64,000 nt of DNA from Dimorphilus gyrociliatus. Lineage: Eukaryota; Annelida; Polychaeta; Dinophilidae. Where the stretch lies: positions 811,230 to 875,229 of the forward strand of contig CAJFCJ010000028.1 of the NCBI GenBank assembly GCA_904063045.1, written 5' to 3'. Shown piece by piece: positions 1-11,700 of this stretch. The translations under genes and the position numbers were made by a program. The notes beneath the pieces are model-generated. The model was given only the letters and a program-made list of their open reading frames with translations, was not told where the DNA came from and searched no databases. The stretch's first letter is position 1, and the number at the start of each line of letters is the position of its first letter.

Positions 1-258
1 AGTTAAAGATTTAGTATTACTCATAATAATTATTCGCTTTAAGCCTTAAGAAGCTTTACATCAATAATATATTATTAATAAGTAGTATAAAAATATATAA
101 TCAGAGGGCTTTGAACCCAAGTGCAAATACAGATACGCGTGCAAACATAACTTTTTGTTTACAAAGAAATATTAAGTTTATATAATTTTTTATAATATAT
201 GCAAGCGTACTGCAATATATAGAGCACAATTTATTGTCTCGTTTCGTCTATTTAATGA
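1..258. other. AT-rich 5' flank of the lectin gene
   Basis: No coding potential was seen. The stretch just before the lectin ATG holds TATA-like runs at about 179-200, which could serve as a core promoter. No other motif stands out. Confidence 0.4.
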
Positions 259-1008
259 ATGAAAATGAAGATTTTAGTTGAAGTTTTTATCATTTTTTTT
301 CTTATATTTTCAGTTGAGTATTGTACTACTTCAATATCTGAAAAAATAAGTGAATTTCAATCATATAAGACAACTTTGAAACGTATTCGAAAATCAACTA
401 CTATTAAAGTTTTTAAAGTTGCATCTTTGCTATCTTGTAGCCATTTATGCGTTATTGAAAGTTCTTGTAGATTTTTTATAAAAGTTGAAAAAGTATGTAA
501 ATTATATCACGGTGGTTTCCCTAGACCTATGGAAGATAACAATGGAAAATTTAGAGTATATACTCTGTCAAATAGATGTTTAATTGAAAAATTTAGCAAC
601 AAATGTTTACCTGCAAAATGCGGAAAAGATCAAAAATATTGGGAAGGATCTTGTTATTACTTTCAACGAACTATTAAAATGACTTGGTACTATGCTAGAA
701 AAAATTGTTCGAAACAAACAATGACATTGATTTCACTTGAGACTGAAAGAGAGTATGAATTTGTTAAAAAATCATACTTTCAAGATAAAAAATTCCCTGT
801 TCTAATTGGTTTAACAGATGAAAATCAGGAAGGGGAATTCTATTGGGAAGGAACTGGTAAGATATTAGGAAGTTTCACCAGCTGGCAACCAGGTGAGCCG
901 AATAATCAAGGATTACGAGAGAATCAGGTGCACATTAACATAAATGGATGGAATGATATTGATAAAAATTTGCCAAGTTATTGGGTTTGCGAAAAGATAC
1001 TTATTTGA
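259..1008 (+). CDS. Secreted PAN-like plus C-type lectin domain protein, intronless
   Basis: A 249-residue single-exon ORF. The ATG at 259 opens a hydrophobic signal peptide (about residues 4-22, rich in I, F, L, V). Residues about 35-100 carry a Cys pattern (SCSHLC, SSCRFF, KVCKLY) suggestive of a PAN/apple fold, which is inference. Residues about 118-246 form a C-type lectin domain: YWEGSCYYF start, LIGL core, W-x-PGEPNN with EPN at 213-215 (the mannose/GlcNAc-type Ca2+ motif of the family), WND at 231-233, and a terminal WVCEK. EPN plus WND suggest calcium-dependent sugar binding outside the cell. The two inner conserved cysteines are absent: Q223 where E-x-C-V is usual and K236 where WND-x-x-C is usual. 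The outer pair, including C244, remains. AATAAA signals follow at 1038 and 1061. The fold is certain; the ligand is unknown. Confidence 0.88.
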   Translation: MKMKILVEVFIIFFLIFSVEYCTTSISEKISEFQSYKTTLKRIRKSTTIKVFKVASLLSCSHLCVIESSCRFFIKVEKVCKLYHGGFPRPMEDNNGKFRVYTLSNRCLIEKFSNKCLPAKCGKDQKYWEGSCYYFQRTIKMTWYYARKNCSKQTMTLISLETEREYEFVKKSYFQDKKFPVLIGLTDENQEGEFYWEGTGKILGSFTSWQPGEPNNQGLRENQVHININGWNDIDKNLPSYWVCEKILI

Positions 1009-1723
1009 ATAACTAGACTCTTTAATTACCTTTCATTAATAAATTTGGAAAGCATACTGCAATAAACAACTGGTAAGATAAGTTTTTGATCAATGCTTTC
1101 ATTAGAACGTTATTCTTAATTATTACGTCATATCCTTCTACTCATCCTTTGAATTAGTATGAACAGCCATCATCGCTAATTAGTGCAATTTTCATCTAAG
1201 AGTCTTAGATAAAAGTTTCTTTTGTTTAAACTTCACACCTCTTATTGTTATCTTGATTGTTTAAGGCCTATTTTATCTTCGTTCATCTAAAGTCTCATAT
1301 CAATTAAAATTACCCATTGATGGATTTTATATAGCGTCTGACCTAATAAAAATTTTCTCTTTAAATTGGTTCATATAAGCTAATTGTTAAAGAAAATTTC
1401 TCTTTTTGGTGAATTCAATAAAAAACGAGGTTCAATGATAAAAAGTTTTTTTGCAAAATAATTTATTAACAAGCTCGAATATGTGAAATATTAAAAAATG
1501 AAGGGAATTCTTATTCAATAATTTGTTGTAAAAGTTCTCTTTTCCCTTTTCATTTTAAACATAAATAAAATAGAAAATGATGCCTAAAATCTTTTAAATA
1601 AACTTTTGACAGTTCATATAAATAAATAGAAATAGTACAATTATTTGAAAGGTTAAGATAACCCAGTTTTCTTTTAATAGTTTATTGTTATTGTTTTAAC
1701 TGTCGATGTTCTTTCATATGTCA

Positions 1724-1870
1724 AAATAGTCCCTTATTCCAATTTATAGTCCGTTTTTCTCTTGAAATTTTGGGTCACAGGCCAATAAAACGTAAATTGT
1801 CATTTCGTAACCCCAAAAGAACTTCAAGAGCTACTTTATTGTAAAACTTAAAAGGAATAATAGGACTATT
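1724..1870. repeat. Fold-back inverted repeat of about 150 bp
   Basis: The outer arms are 1724-1740 and 1854-1870, sharing AATAGTCC and TATTCC in inverted orientation with a small indel. A nested inner pair also matches: CTCTTGAA followed by TTTTGGG on the left, and the inverse CCCCAAAAGAACTTCAAGAG on the right. The arms are imperfect. This could be a decayed fold-back MITE or a structured RNA. No target-site duplication was identified. Confidence 0.4.
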
Positions 1871-2883
1871 GCAAGAAAAAAAAATACTTTCCAATTAAAT
1901 TAACTATATTACGATTTTCAAATAGACTCGACTAGACGACGGTAATTTTAGTGATTAGATGGCGGTAAAGATTGCAGATTACGTAATATGGGTAAATTCC
2001 TTGTGAATTTCTTTGAATGGCTTCTACATAAGTAACTAAATGACCTGAATTGAACTTGTTTGCATATGAAACGCTTGAGAGGTAAATTGTCTGAAAGGAA
2101 GAAATAGAGTATAACTATAGTTTTTTAACAATAGGTAGAAATTGCTCCCGCTTTTTTCCATTCAATTCTTTATCTCACAATCTAGAGTCCCACAGCGTTA
2201 TCGCCTTATCGTCGAGTGCTGTTAACAAGGTAGACCCTTAAGGCTTTAAAGCTTATTTCTGCTCTGAATAATTAAGGCGTTAAGGAAAAGCTCGAATCTT
2301 TTAGATAATAAAAGAAAATTTTCCCCTTAACCGAGCTCAGTGAGAACTTGGTCTGACACGATAAATCTTAAGAAAATGATATGTTTGACGAAGACTTTCA
2401 TTTATCCCTACATAACTTACAATTTACATTGTTAAAATACCGTTGTTGTGATCGATGTCTCACTTTTAAAACTAGGGCGTGCGAGGGGGGAGAATGAAAA
2501 AAAGAAAGAAGAATAGCATTGTTACAATACAATCATAATCAATTTATTGGCACTTAAAGATTGAAACATTATACATCATACGATAACCATACTGTATTTT
2601 ACAATAAGTGATTGATATTAGTTCGAGTTGTTACTAGTGAATTAATATCATAAAAAGCGTATTTCTTTAAGACTTGTTAACTCAACAATAAATTATAATA
2701 TCCTTAGAAAATTTATCAAATAAATTATATATCATTAAAAAGAGGAGAAAACTATAATTAGCTTAGTCTACTTCTTTGTTAAGTAATAAGTGTCAAAATT
2801 TTTATTCAAATAATAAAAGAACATAAATTCTTTTTATATTATTTTCTCAGTTTCAATACAACGAATTCTTTTCTTTTACATAA

Positions 2884-2916
2884 TATACAGTATATATATA
2901 TATATATATATATAAA
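2884..2916. repeat. TA microsatellite with TATACAGTATA edge
   Basis: A run of TA dinucleotides introduced by TATACAGTATA at 2884-2894. The same edge motif borders other TA tracts in the window. Confidence 0.7.
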
Positions 2917-3200
2917 TATAGTCATAAGAAATATGCTTTTTATTATTATAAAGAACAAGGAAAAAGAAAATTTAACACTAGTTATTAAGTAACAAAGTAA
3001 TTATTATTATTTGGCTTGTTTTTATTGATGTTTAGAAAAAATTCATTTCCTATTTATTGATCTATTTTCATTGAAATTTGCATAATATCTGCAATGTAGG
3101 CATTATTCTAATTAATTAGCGATGTGTAAACTTTCATTACAAATCAGGCTTCGTCACCGCTTTGTTTACATTGTTGCTAAGACAGCCGAGCCTATAGATG

Positions 3201-3569
3201 AATAGTGACACTTGTATTGATATATGGCAGACATGCGCAGGGCTCAGACGCCATTTTTAAAATCACTTGTCATTCGGGTTTCTTTTCATAACAATAGAAC
3301 GCGCAAAAAATAACCAATCAGAATAGGTTTTGCAACTTAAAATTTGAGAACTAGCACCGGATTGGCTAGTTTTCTCAAAATAAGTCACTCTTGGAAGAGA
3401 TGCAGATCGAAATGAATATTCTTGAATTGTACGCGAATCCTCATGTGCTTAATACAAGCTGATTTAAAGAGTTATTCTATAAAGACCGTTTCCTCTTTTC
3501 TCTGATGTATATCCATTGGCCGTTATAACAGAAGAGCCTCCGTGAAACTTCCACCGTGATCGATAAAGG
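3201..3569 (+). promoter_or_regulatory. Putative Frizzled promoter and 5' leader
   Basis: The stretch is GC-richer than its surroundings. It has a forward CCAAT box (CCAATCAG, 3314-3321) and an inverted one (ATTGG, about 3361). A TATAAAG sits at about 3478-3484, some 85 nt before the ATG at 3570, leaving room for a start near 3510. A GCCATTTT (YY1-like) lies near 3250. These are motif matches only; the transcription start was not determined. Confidence 0.45.
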
Positions 3570-5201
3570 ATGAAAATAGTACTTGTAACTCTAATATTCT
3601 TTGAATTTCTGGTGTCATTACATTCATCGTCCTTTGGATCGAAGAAATGTGAACGAATAACAATAAAACTATGTAAGGATATGCCTTACAATGAAACACG
3701 ATTGCCAAATATCTTGGGACATACAACACAGTATGAAGCAGGTAACGAACTACATCATTATTATCCGCTCATCAAGATGGGATGTTCACCATACTTAAAA
3801 GTATTTCTATGCACTTTACTGTCGCCTGTATGCTCAAACTACACACAAACTTTAAAACCTTGTAAATCATTATGCTTGGCGGCTAAAAGAAAATGTGTGG
3901 ATGTAATGAAGTCGTTTGGTTCAGATTGGCCCAGCTATATGGACTGTTCATTGTTCCCTACTCCCGATAAGGAAGTGTGCGTTAGTCAAAATGAAACTAA
4001 ACATCACTATCAGCCGAATACTCCTAATATGACATTTGGCGGGAGGAAATTTCGTTGTCCTCCCCAACTTACAGTACCACCAAGATTCGGTTACAAACTA
4101 AGAGTAGGAAACATAGAGGCAAAAGATTGTGGTCTTCCATGTTCACAGGAACAGGACTACTTCTATGGAACAAGAGAAGAGTCAATAAGGAAAAGAAACT
4201 TTGCTAAAGTTTGGATTTTTGTTTGGTCTATTCTCTGCTCTATATCCACGTTGTTTACAAGTTTAACTTTTGTTATCGATAGGGCTAGATTCAAATACCC
4301 TGAGAGGCCGATTATATTCCTATCTGCTTGTTATTTTATGGTATCGATATGCTATGTTATTGGTTTTTTTCTTAAAGATAAAGCGGTTTGCTCTGGACCT
4401 TTTAGGAACAAATTAGAGGAGATCGATGAAATTCAATTATCTCTTCCCTTGATTACTCAAGGAACGAAGTTGGCAGGTTGCACCATTCTGTTCATGATAA
4501 TTTACTTTTTTAGTATGGCAAGCTGTGTCTGGTGGGTTGTTCTGGCTTTTACATGGTTCTTAGCTGCAGGATTAAAATGGGGGCATGAACCAATAGAAAG
4601 CAACGCGCATTTCTTCCATATACTAGCTTGGGTGGTTCCTGCTGTTAAAACTATTGCAATATTGGCGATGGGCCAAATAGACGGTGACATACTGTCAGGA
4701 GTTTGCTTCACTGGTTTGTCAAATCTAGATACTCTTAGAGGGTTTATTATAACACCCCTCTTGGTATATTTGGTATTAGGAACTTCTTTTCTACTCGCTG
4801 GCTTCGTTTCACTTTGTCGGATACGAACAGCTATGAAAGCGGACGGTAGCCGTACAGACAAACTCGACAAACTAATCATGAGAATAGGTGTTTTCAGTGT
4901 GCTATATACTTTACCGGCTGTAATTGTTATTGTTTGCCATTTCTACGAACATAATAATAGACTAAGCTGGATGGAATCTTGGCATGCCAGAGCCTGTCAG
5001 ATGGGTTTCTCCTGTCCTTTAACAAAGGACAAGTTATCAAAACCTGAATTTACTTATTTTATGCTCAAATATTTAATGATGTTAATAGTAGGTGTAACCT
5101 CAGGATTTTGGATATGGTCAACAAAAACTCTTAATAGTTGGAAAAATGCTTATCATAAATTGTTTAGTGGTAGAAAATTAATAACTGAAGCAAATGTTTG
5201 A
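3570..5201 (+). CDS. fzd1/2/7: Frizzled receptor, Fz1/2/7 class, intronless
   Basis: A 543-residue seven-pass Wnt receptor in one exon. A signal peptide (about 1-23) precedes a cysteine-rich domain with the full set of ten cysteines (27, 35, 72, 81, 88, 98, 102, 109, 126, 137), which binds the Wnt palmitoleate groove. After a short linker (CPPQLTVPP, DCGLPC) come seven membrane segments with family-typical blocks: YPERPIIFLSACYFMV, QGTKLAGCTILFM, WFLAAGLKWGHE, VPAVKTIAILAMGQIDGD, GTSFLLAGFVSL, RIGVFSVLYT and GFWIWSTKTLNSW. The Dishevelled-binding K-T-x3-W is at 519-524. These blocks are closest to vertebrate Fz1/2/7. The tail ends EANV, with Ala at -2, so the class I PDZ ligand usual in Fz1/2/7 (Thr at -2) is missing. 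AATAAA signals follow at 5805 and 5813. Confidence 0.97.
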   Translation: MKIVLVTLIFFEFLVSLHSSSFGSKKCERITIKLCKDMPYNETRLPNILGHTTQYEAGNELHHYYPLIKMGCSPYLKVFLCTLLSPVCSNYTQTLKPCKSLCLAAKRKCVDVMKSFGSDWPSYMDCSLFPTPDKEVCVSQNETKHHYQPNTPNMTFGGRKFRCPPQLTVPPRFGYKLRVGNIEAKDCGLPCSQEQDYFYGTREESIRKRNFAKVWIFVWSILCSISTLFTSLTFVIDRARFKYPERPIIFLSACYFMVSICYVIGFFLKDKAVCSGPFRNKLEEIDEIQLSLPLITQGTKLAGCTILFMIIYFFSMASCVWWVVLAFTWFLAAGLKWGHEPIESNAHFFHILAWVVPAVKTIAILAMGQIDGDILSGVCFTGLSNLDTLRGFIITPLLVYLVLGTSFLLAGFVSLCRIRTAMKADGSRTDKLDKLIMRIGVFSVLYTLPAVIVIVCHFYEHNNRLSWMESWHARACQMGFSCPLTKDKLSKPEFTYFMLKYLMMLIVGVTSGFWIWSTKTLNSWKNAYHKLFSGRKLITEANV

Positions 5202-8200
5202 TTGTAAAAAGAAAGACAATATTTTTCATATTAATATTTCCCTGTTCAAGTTAGGGTTTTGTATTTTTTTAATATATTAAAGAGACTATCTTTTTCTACA
5301 AAACTAGGTTTGTTAAATTATTCTTTCGTCTCGTTCAGTGTTCGACGGCTTCTCTTAAAGTTTTTTTTATATTCAATTGTTTTATTGATAATGTATTCAA
5401 TTTTAAAAGATATAATATTTTTGTACTTATATATTAATCATATCTTTTTATATATGTTAAGATTTTCTTGTTATAATAATTAAAGAGAATTGAGAGATGA
5501 AATGAAAATATAAATTAACGTTTATATTATTCTTAAATGATACAGGAGAGGAATGTTATATACTGCAAAGTATACTCAGCTTATCTACACGTGTACGACA
5601 TATTTTTTTAAGTGTTGTTAACACTAAAATTCTTAGGAATGTATATTTTTCGAGTAAGACTATACTGTAAAAAGAGAATGTATACTAATATATAACATAT
5701 AGGTAGGTATTGCGCAGATATACTACAGGATTTTGTTGACGACTAGGCGTAATCCGCTCTTTTAAAATCATTCTATTTTCTTTTTACAGAGAGATATACT
5801 TGTGAATAAATGAATAAATTATGTAAATCATTTGGTTGTTTTTTAAATATTATATAATATGCATGAGTTTTGTTTGTTCTAGTGTCACTTGTTAAATTTA
5901 CGATAGCGAAGAATGTTTTATTTATTGTTTATACTTTCACTTTATCGAAAGAGTTTACTATTTCAAAACTAAATGTCATCTTGTGTCTTTTTTTACAATT
6001 TTAAAGCTAATACACACTGTAGTTGTGTTTAGCTCAGGGTGCTAAACTTGTAAAAACATTCTTCAATAGGCTATGCATTATATCCTCAGAGATTTTTGTG
6101 TTTAACTATGCAAGTGGAATTTTTTATACGATCATTGTGTAAAGAGTTTCTTTTTCTTTTATTTTTTTTCCATATTCTTCTCTTTTATTTCAATGTGTTT
6201 CAAACACTAAATAAAACAAGCCAATTATTTATAATTATTATTATTTATATTCTATATTAGAAACAATAACGTAAAAACTTGTTAGTTCAAAACTTTACTA
6301 TGGATTTTTAACGAGCGTTTAATCTCTTTTTAATGGTATACATCGCCCAATACGCGCCTTAAGTGTAAAACATATTTCTTTCCTACTTCTATACTCTATT
6401 ATCTTACAATTTCTTTCCACTTGTTAATTCGTTAATATCTATTCAATTATAATCAAGTATATACCTTTTAAAATGCTTGATATAACTCCCTTTGTAATTA
6501 AAGTATTGTTTATAGTACATTTTCTTAAAGTTGTTAATTTCTTATTGACACTTTTACATGTATTTGTTATAAACAATATTATTTAACAACTTTATACCTC
6601 CTTCATTCAGTTATTGTCGATTATATAAATATTATGTGTAAATATTACTTTATGTTAATAATATAATATAGAATTAATTAATATTTATTTGAAAAAACCG
6701 ACTATAGAGCAATCGTCTCTCAAAAAACTTGAATATAATGTTTTTAACTATACACTTTGTCTTTTTAACTTACCTAGGTATTATTTCCGTAGATGAAATT
6801 ACTGCGTTTCTTTCAACTTTTGAAAGAAATATATCCATTTCCTCTCACCGTATAAAATTTTATATATAGTAAAACTATTACTAAGGTATATGCAATTTAT
6901 TTCTTTCATCGTTGAAAAACTCAACGATTTGTATAAAAGTCTTTAATAATCGTATTTTTTAAGATTATTTCTAGGTGTAGATTTAAGTGTTTCCCCTATA
7001 CCGTATAATGTTCCACAGGTTGAGTTTATTTTAGATGAACCTTTTAGAAATTTCCAACTTTTGCAGAGCGTGATAACCCCTAGGTGTATATTTATGACCC
7101 TCAATATAAATAAAATTCTCTAGCGCTTCTCATTTTACCCCCTCCCCCATTCTGTACCTGTGCTTCCTTGTGTCTTCCTTGCAAATGGGGGTTTAGTAGT
7201 CAGAGTGTAATATTTATATTTTCGTAAGGAAGAAACTTTCGAAAAAAGTCTGGTTTGACTTGACATTTAGACTGTCGATATTCTTATTTTTTGTTATGTA
7301 ATAGCATTCGCTAAATTGAATATGTTTTCTAATAGTACTTTCTTCTCGGATATGCTCTTATGGTTAGCAGATGCCAGCCCAACGAAATGGTAAACGAGTT
7401 AGAGCAGAAGGGCGAGAAGAAAACTTCTTCTACCTGAACAAATTACACATCACGCAATATTTATTGAATCTCTAAGGAAACTATAATTATCTTCCTTTAC
7501 CCCCATTGAACTCTTCATATTGATTTGGTTTGCTTACGACTTTGCTGCTATTAACAAAACCAAACCCCGTGTAGATCTTATCTTATTATCTCCACTTCCA
7601 ACTGTAAAATATTACAACATATCAGTGATTGACAGTTTCCAAAATAACACCTTATCGTTGGTTTCTTCCTCCTATACTTCAATCAGAGCAAATAATCCGA
7701 TTAGCTTATCTGCTAGCCGTCAAGCGTTACGACAGTTATCGATTTTTTAACAATTCCTTTATAGTTTGACCATTTGAAAGACGCTATTGTTTGGTAAAAA
7801 ATGTAATACAAGTTTTTCTTTTAGCCTACTTCCGGATTCTTTCTAGATAACAAAAAGCCAACTCTCATAAAGCTAAAGCGCAGTTGAATGATACGGGTAT
7901 TACCTTATCGTTTTCGTAAATCGCCTCGTTAAATGATAATATTTTTACGTTTGTTTTATTTTTCTTCCCGAAACTATGTATAAATATTTAATATTGTTTA
8001 TTATCTTGCAGAAAATATGCAAACACACCAACAGAGGAAGAGAAAAGTTAATGAAAAGAAATTTTTACCCACTTGAAAATATCTTTAAAGTTAATTTAAC
8101 AATAAGCTTGAAACTCTGGATAACTTCACAATTAATTGGTTTTTTATTGATCTTTTCAATTGACAGTTTTGATAAAAGAAAAAGATTTAAATTGAAAATT

Positions 8201-8777
8201 AGTAAACATAAATAGCCGCTATTCCATGGTAAAGAAAAGAATGTAGATGGCACTAAGATAAAGTAATGGATGAGAAGCGGCATCTGGGGAAAGTTTAGAG
8301 GTTTACAGTGAAAAGATGATAAAAGGCAATGGGCCTTTGTTGTTTTAAAATAAGGTTTGTATTAAACAAACAAAAAAGACTTTTATTCTTTTATATAGTT
8401 TTAAAGTACATAGCTCAAATTTTATAAAACTATTTCAGCTGTTTATTACACTAACCGTCTTTTCTATTATCGCACTTTTTTTAATGCTCCTGTACTAATT
8501 TTTTATTGGAAAGTTACTGTTTGCAAAACACTCCTACGCAAATCACTATAATCGGATTTAGTTCATTAAACTAACGCTTTTTCTTAATTAAACGCCCACC
8601 GGGTACAATCAACTCACTCTATCGCTTCAAACGACGGCAGCTTCTGTCCGTGTTAAAGTTTTTTTAAAATTAAACTTAATTATACAAGTTAATTGGCGGA
8701 AATCAATAAAAAAAATTTCAAACAAGATAAAGAAGAATAAGTTTATTTTTAACTATTAATTAGGAGAATTCAAGAAA
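5202..8777. other. Frizzled 3' UTR and intergenic stretch
   Basis: The first 600 bases are probably the Frizzled 3' UTR, ending at tandem AATAAA signals (5805, 5813). The rest is AT-rich with no supported gene. One AGATGGC motif lies at 8245-8251. Short open frames at 7520-7750 and 7976-8283 lack homology and good starts. Confidence 0.5.
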
Positions 8778-11700
8778 ATGGATCATATTGAACGTCAATA
8801 CGTAACAAGTGAATCGAGCGATGAGGATGACGACGACGTAGAGAGTAGGGTATTTAAAACAGTTGACGAGTTTATTAGGTAAGTCTCTTTTAATATCTCA
8901 TATATATATATAGTATAGATACCTTTTAACGAAAAATCAAATATAAATGTTTATCATAGTATTTTAAAAGAACAAATAATAAACAAACTAACATCACAAA
9001 ATATGATGTCCAACAGATGGCGGTGTATTAAACAAGCTTATTTTTTTCATTTTAAAGAATCAATTGGTCAACGAAAAGAAATAGAGCGTACAATTTGATT
9101 TATAATTAATGTACAGTATTTAAATTAAACAAAGTGTTTTTTTACAAATAGTCTATTACTGAAATTACTGATTTTATTACATAGAATTCAATTATTCACA
9201 TTATGTATATACAGTATGTTATATAATATTACAATATACAGTATTTACCTTTTTTTAATTGGCAGCATTGATGTATTTGAAAATTATATATATATATATA
9301 TATGATTAAATCAATGCATGGCGACCTATCTAACGGTATTTGAGAACGCTGTAACATATGAAATCTTTGTATAGGGATTAATTGCAAATTGTACTTTTTA
9401 ATGCTTTCTAATAACTCAAATTAGAATAATTTTAGTTTACTTTTTTCAAGGCTATAGTTGGATAATCAGAATTTAGATTTTTTTACTAGAGACTAGCAGC
9501 ATATACGCTTATATACATTTTATATTTAGTGCTAATATATTAAGCTTATAGTTATATGGCTCAAGTATAGTAGGTAATTTAATAAATCTTCAACGTCTCT
9601 TAGTAACGAAAGGAAGAGGTAGGAAACTCTTTTGGACTTTATCTTAGTACATCTGTTTTATTAGAGCAATTAAGCAAAGTTATAATTTATAAGTAAAAGA
9701 AATATTGTCAATCAATACATCTATTGTTTTTAGAAATAGACTAGCCTTGAAAAAGAAGGAAATTATATTATAGTCAGTTCCTGAAGGATTAAACTTATTT
9801 TATACATCGTGAGAATAGAAATATCCATTTTTCATTGTTTCAATAAATATATTAAGATTTTATTTATATATAATTTGTCTTGTTTATGTAAAAATTATAA
9901 AACAACTATGTTATTTCCAACAGATATACAATCCGCCGAAAAACTATTAACTCGGATCTTGCTAGGAAAGCTGCTGAATCTGTTCATGAATTAGTTAATA
10001 TAGATCTTGACACTGATAGTCGAACAAGATTGGTTAGTTAAGATCAATTCTTTTATCAAATATAAAATAATTATTATCTAGTTTTTTTTATGTTTTTAAC
10101 GAATTTAAAGACTTTTTTATTGATTAAAAAAAAATTCTCTATATTTTTTAATATAATTATTAAATTAGAAAAAAGAGAGAAAAAATCATTTTTTATTGAC
10201 AATCTCTCTTCCAATTTAAATATATATTTTTAAAAAAATACTTGTATACTTCACTATTCATTTCTTAACTATCCCATTGGTTTTACAGTCTATAGTTGAT
10301 TTTTTCCCTTGTTAATCTCTCTTCCCATATCAGATGGTATTTAAAATGTATGCGCTAATTTATATATATTAGACATTAGGAAGATATGTTTTTCTTATCC
10401 AGTTCGAACTATTTTCTTATATCTTTTCATTAAATGTATAAATATTTCATTAAGCGCTGAAGAGCTATATGAATAACTAATTGCATAAAAGCAACTGTAA
10501 GCTGTATAAGCTGTTAATAAGATGTATTTTATTCTAGAAGAAATTTTTGCAGATTTTATAAGAAATAAGCAAACTTTTAACTATAATAATCCAACATCAG
10601 TTACAGTTGTTTGGAGACAGTTAGGAAAATTAGAACTATTTTAAGAGAACAATCGTGCAAGAATAAGTACATAAGAGTGAAAGCCATACCTGATCGTCGC
10701 AGAATACACATTTACAACACAATTTTCACTCCTAATGAAAATAACTATAGCTCAGATGATTTGTCAGACGTATGGCAGAATCTTAAATCGGAAAAAAATA
10801 GTTTTCTTTTAGGGGCACTCTGAAGAGAGACAGTAGAGAAGAGTTGTCTGCGGAAGAGAGAAACAGAGAAATATAGTTTGAGAAATAAAGAAACATTGAT
10901 CCTAATCCTATATTAAGAGTATTGTGAAAATTTCTTTTTTTTTTTGTTAAAATGCTAATTAAAGAAAAACAAGGATACATTACAAAAAAATAAGAATTTA
11001 TTGTTTACTCTTTCAATGAAATATGATGGTAGTATATGATATGCTCTCCTTAATTTTATATATAAGACTATAAGCATCACAAAAGTGTTTAATGACTACA
11101 TTACTGTTCATGCTGAATATTAAAAACGTTGTATTATTTAATTATGATTTCTATTTAATAGAACAAACAAAATATTATACACAAGAGTTTACAGTATCTA
11201 TAATTTCTTTTCTCTATTGTACAAGTAGTCCTACATTTAAGATAATATATAAAGCACAATAAGTCCATTTTAAAGGCACCAACCATCTCATTTTTATTTC
11301 AAGTAAACCATTTAGATATCTTATTTTCTATTAATAGTAATAATAAAAATATATTATATCTTTTTTCAAGGTATATTACCCCAGTTTAGAAGATTTAGGG
11401 GTAAGATTATTAGCATAGATTCCTATTTTCAATAAGAAATAAATGAGCTGCTTAGCTGCTTAGCTAAAAAAGAAAATGGAGCCTAGTGTAGTTTCTATGT
11501 GTCAAATAATTAAAAGTTATTGATATGTATTCTATGGCTAAACCATTTCGCTTGGTTTTTTATACACAATTTCACGTAGGTATTGCTTCTTCTCGTATTA
11601 TTAGGATATACTACGCAATTTTAATTATAAATATACTATATACTTCCTCAGCACTCAACGAAAATCATCAAAGTTGAAGAAATATTATAATAATTAGAGA

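Larger units (their letters stand above)
1009..3200. other. Intergenic, lectin to Frizzled
   Basis: No gene was recognised. The stretch holds the lectin polyadenylation signals, a fold-back inverted repeat (1724-1870), a TA microsatellite at about 2884-2916 and otherwise AT-rich unique sequence. Confidence 0.5.

Noticed and set aside
4502-4879. Minus-strand open frame of about 125 codons
   Set aside because: Antisense shadow of the Frizzled transmembrane region.
10395-10425. CAGTTCGAACT as a tRNA T-loop
   Set aside because: No acceptor stem, anticodon arm or A/B-box arrangement around it.
10611-10823. Open frame in the coiled-coil gene's intron 2 as a separate gene
   Set aside because: No ATG start or domain; only a possible cassette exon remains.
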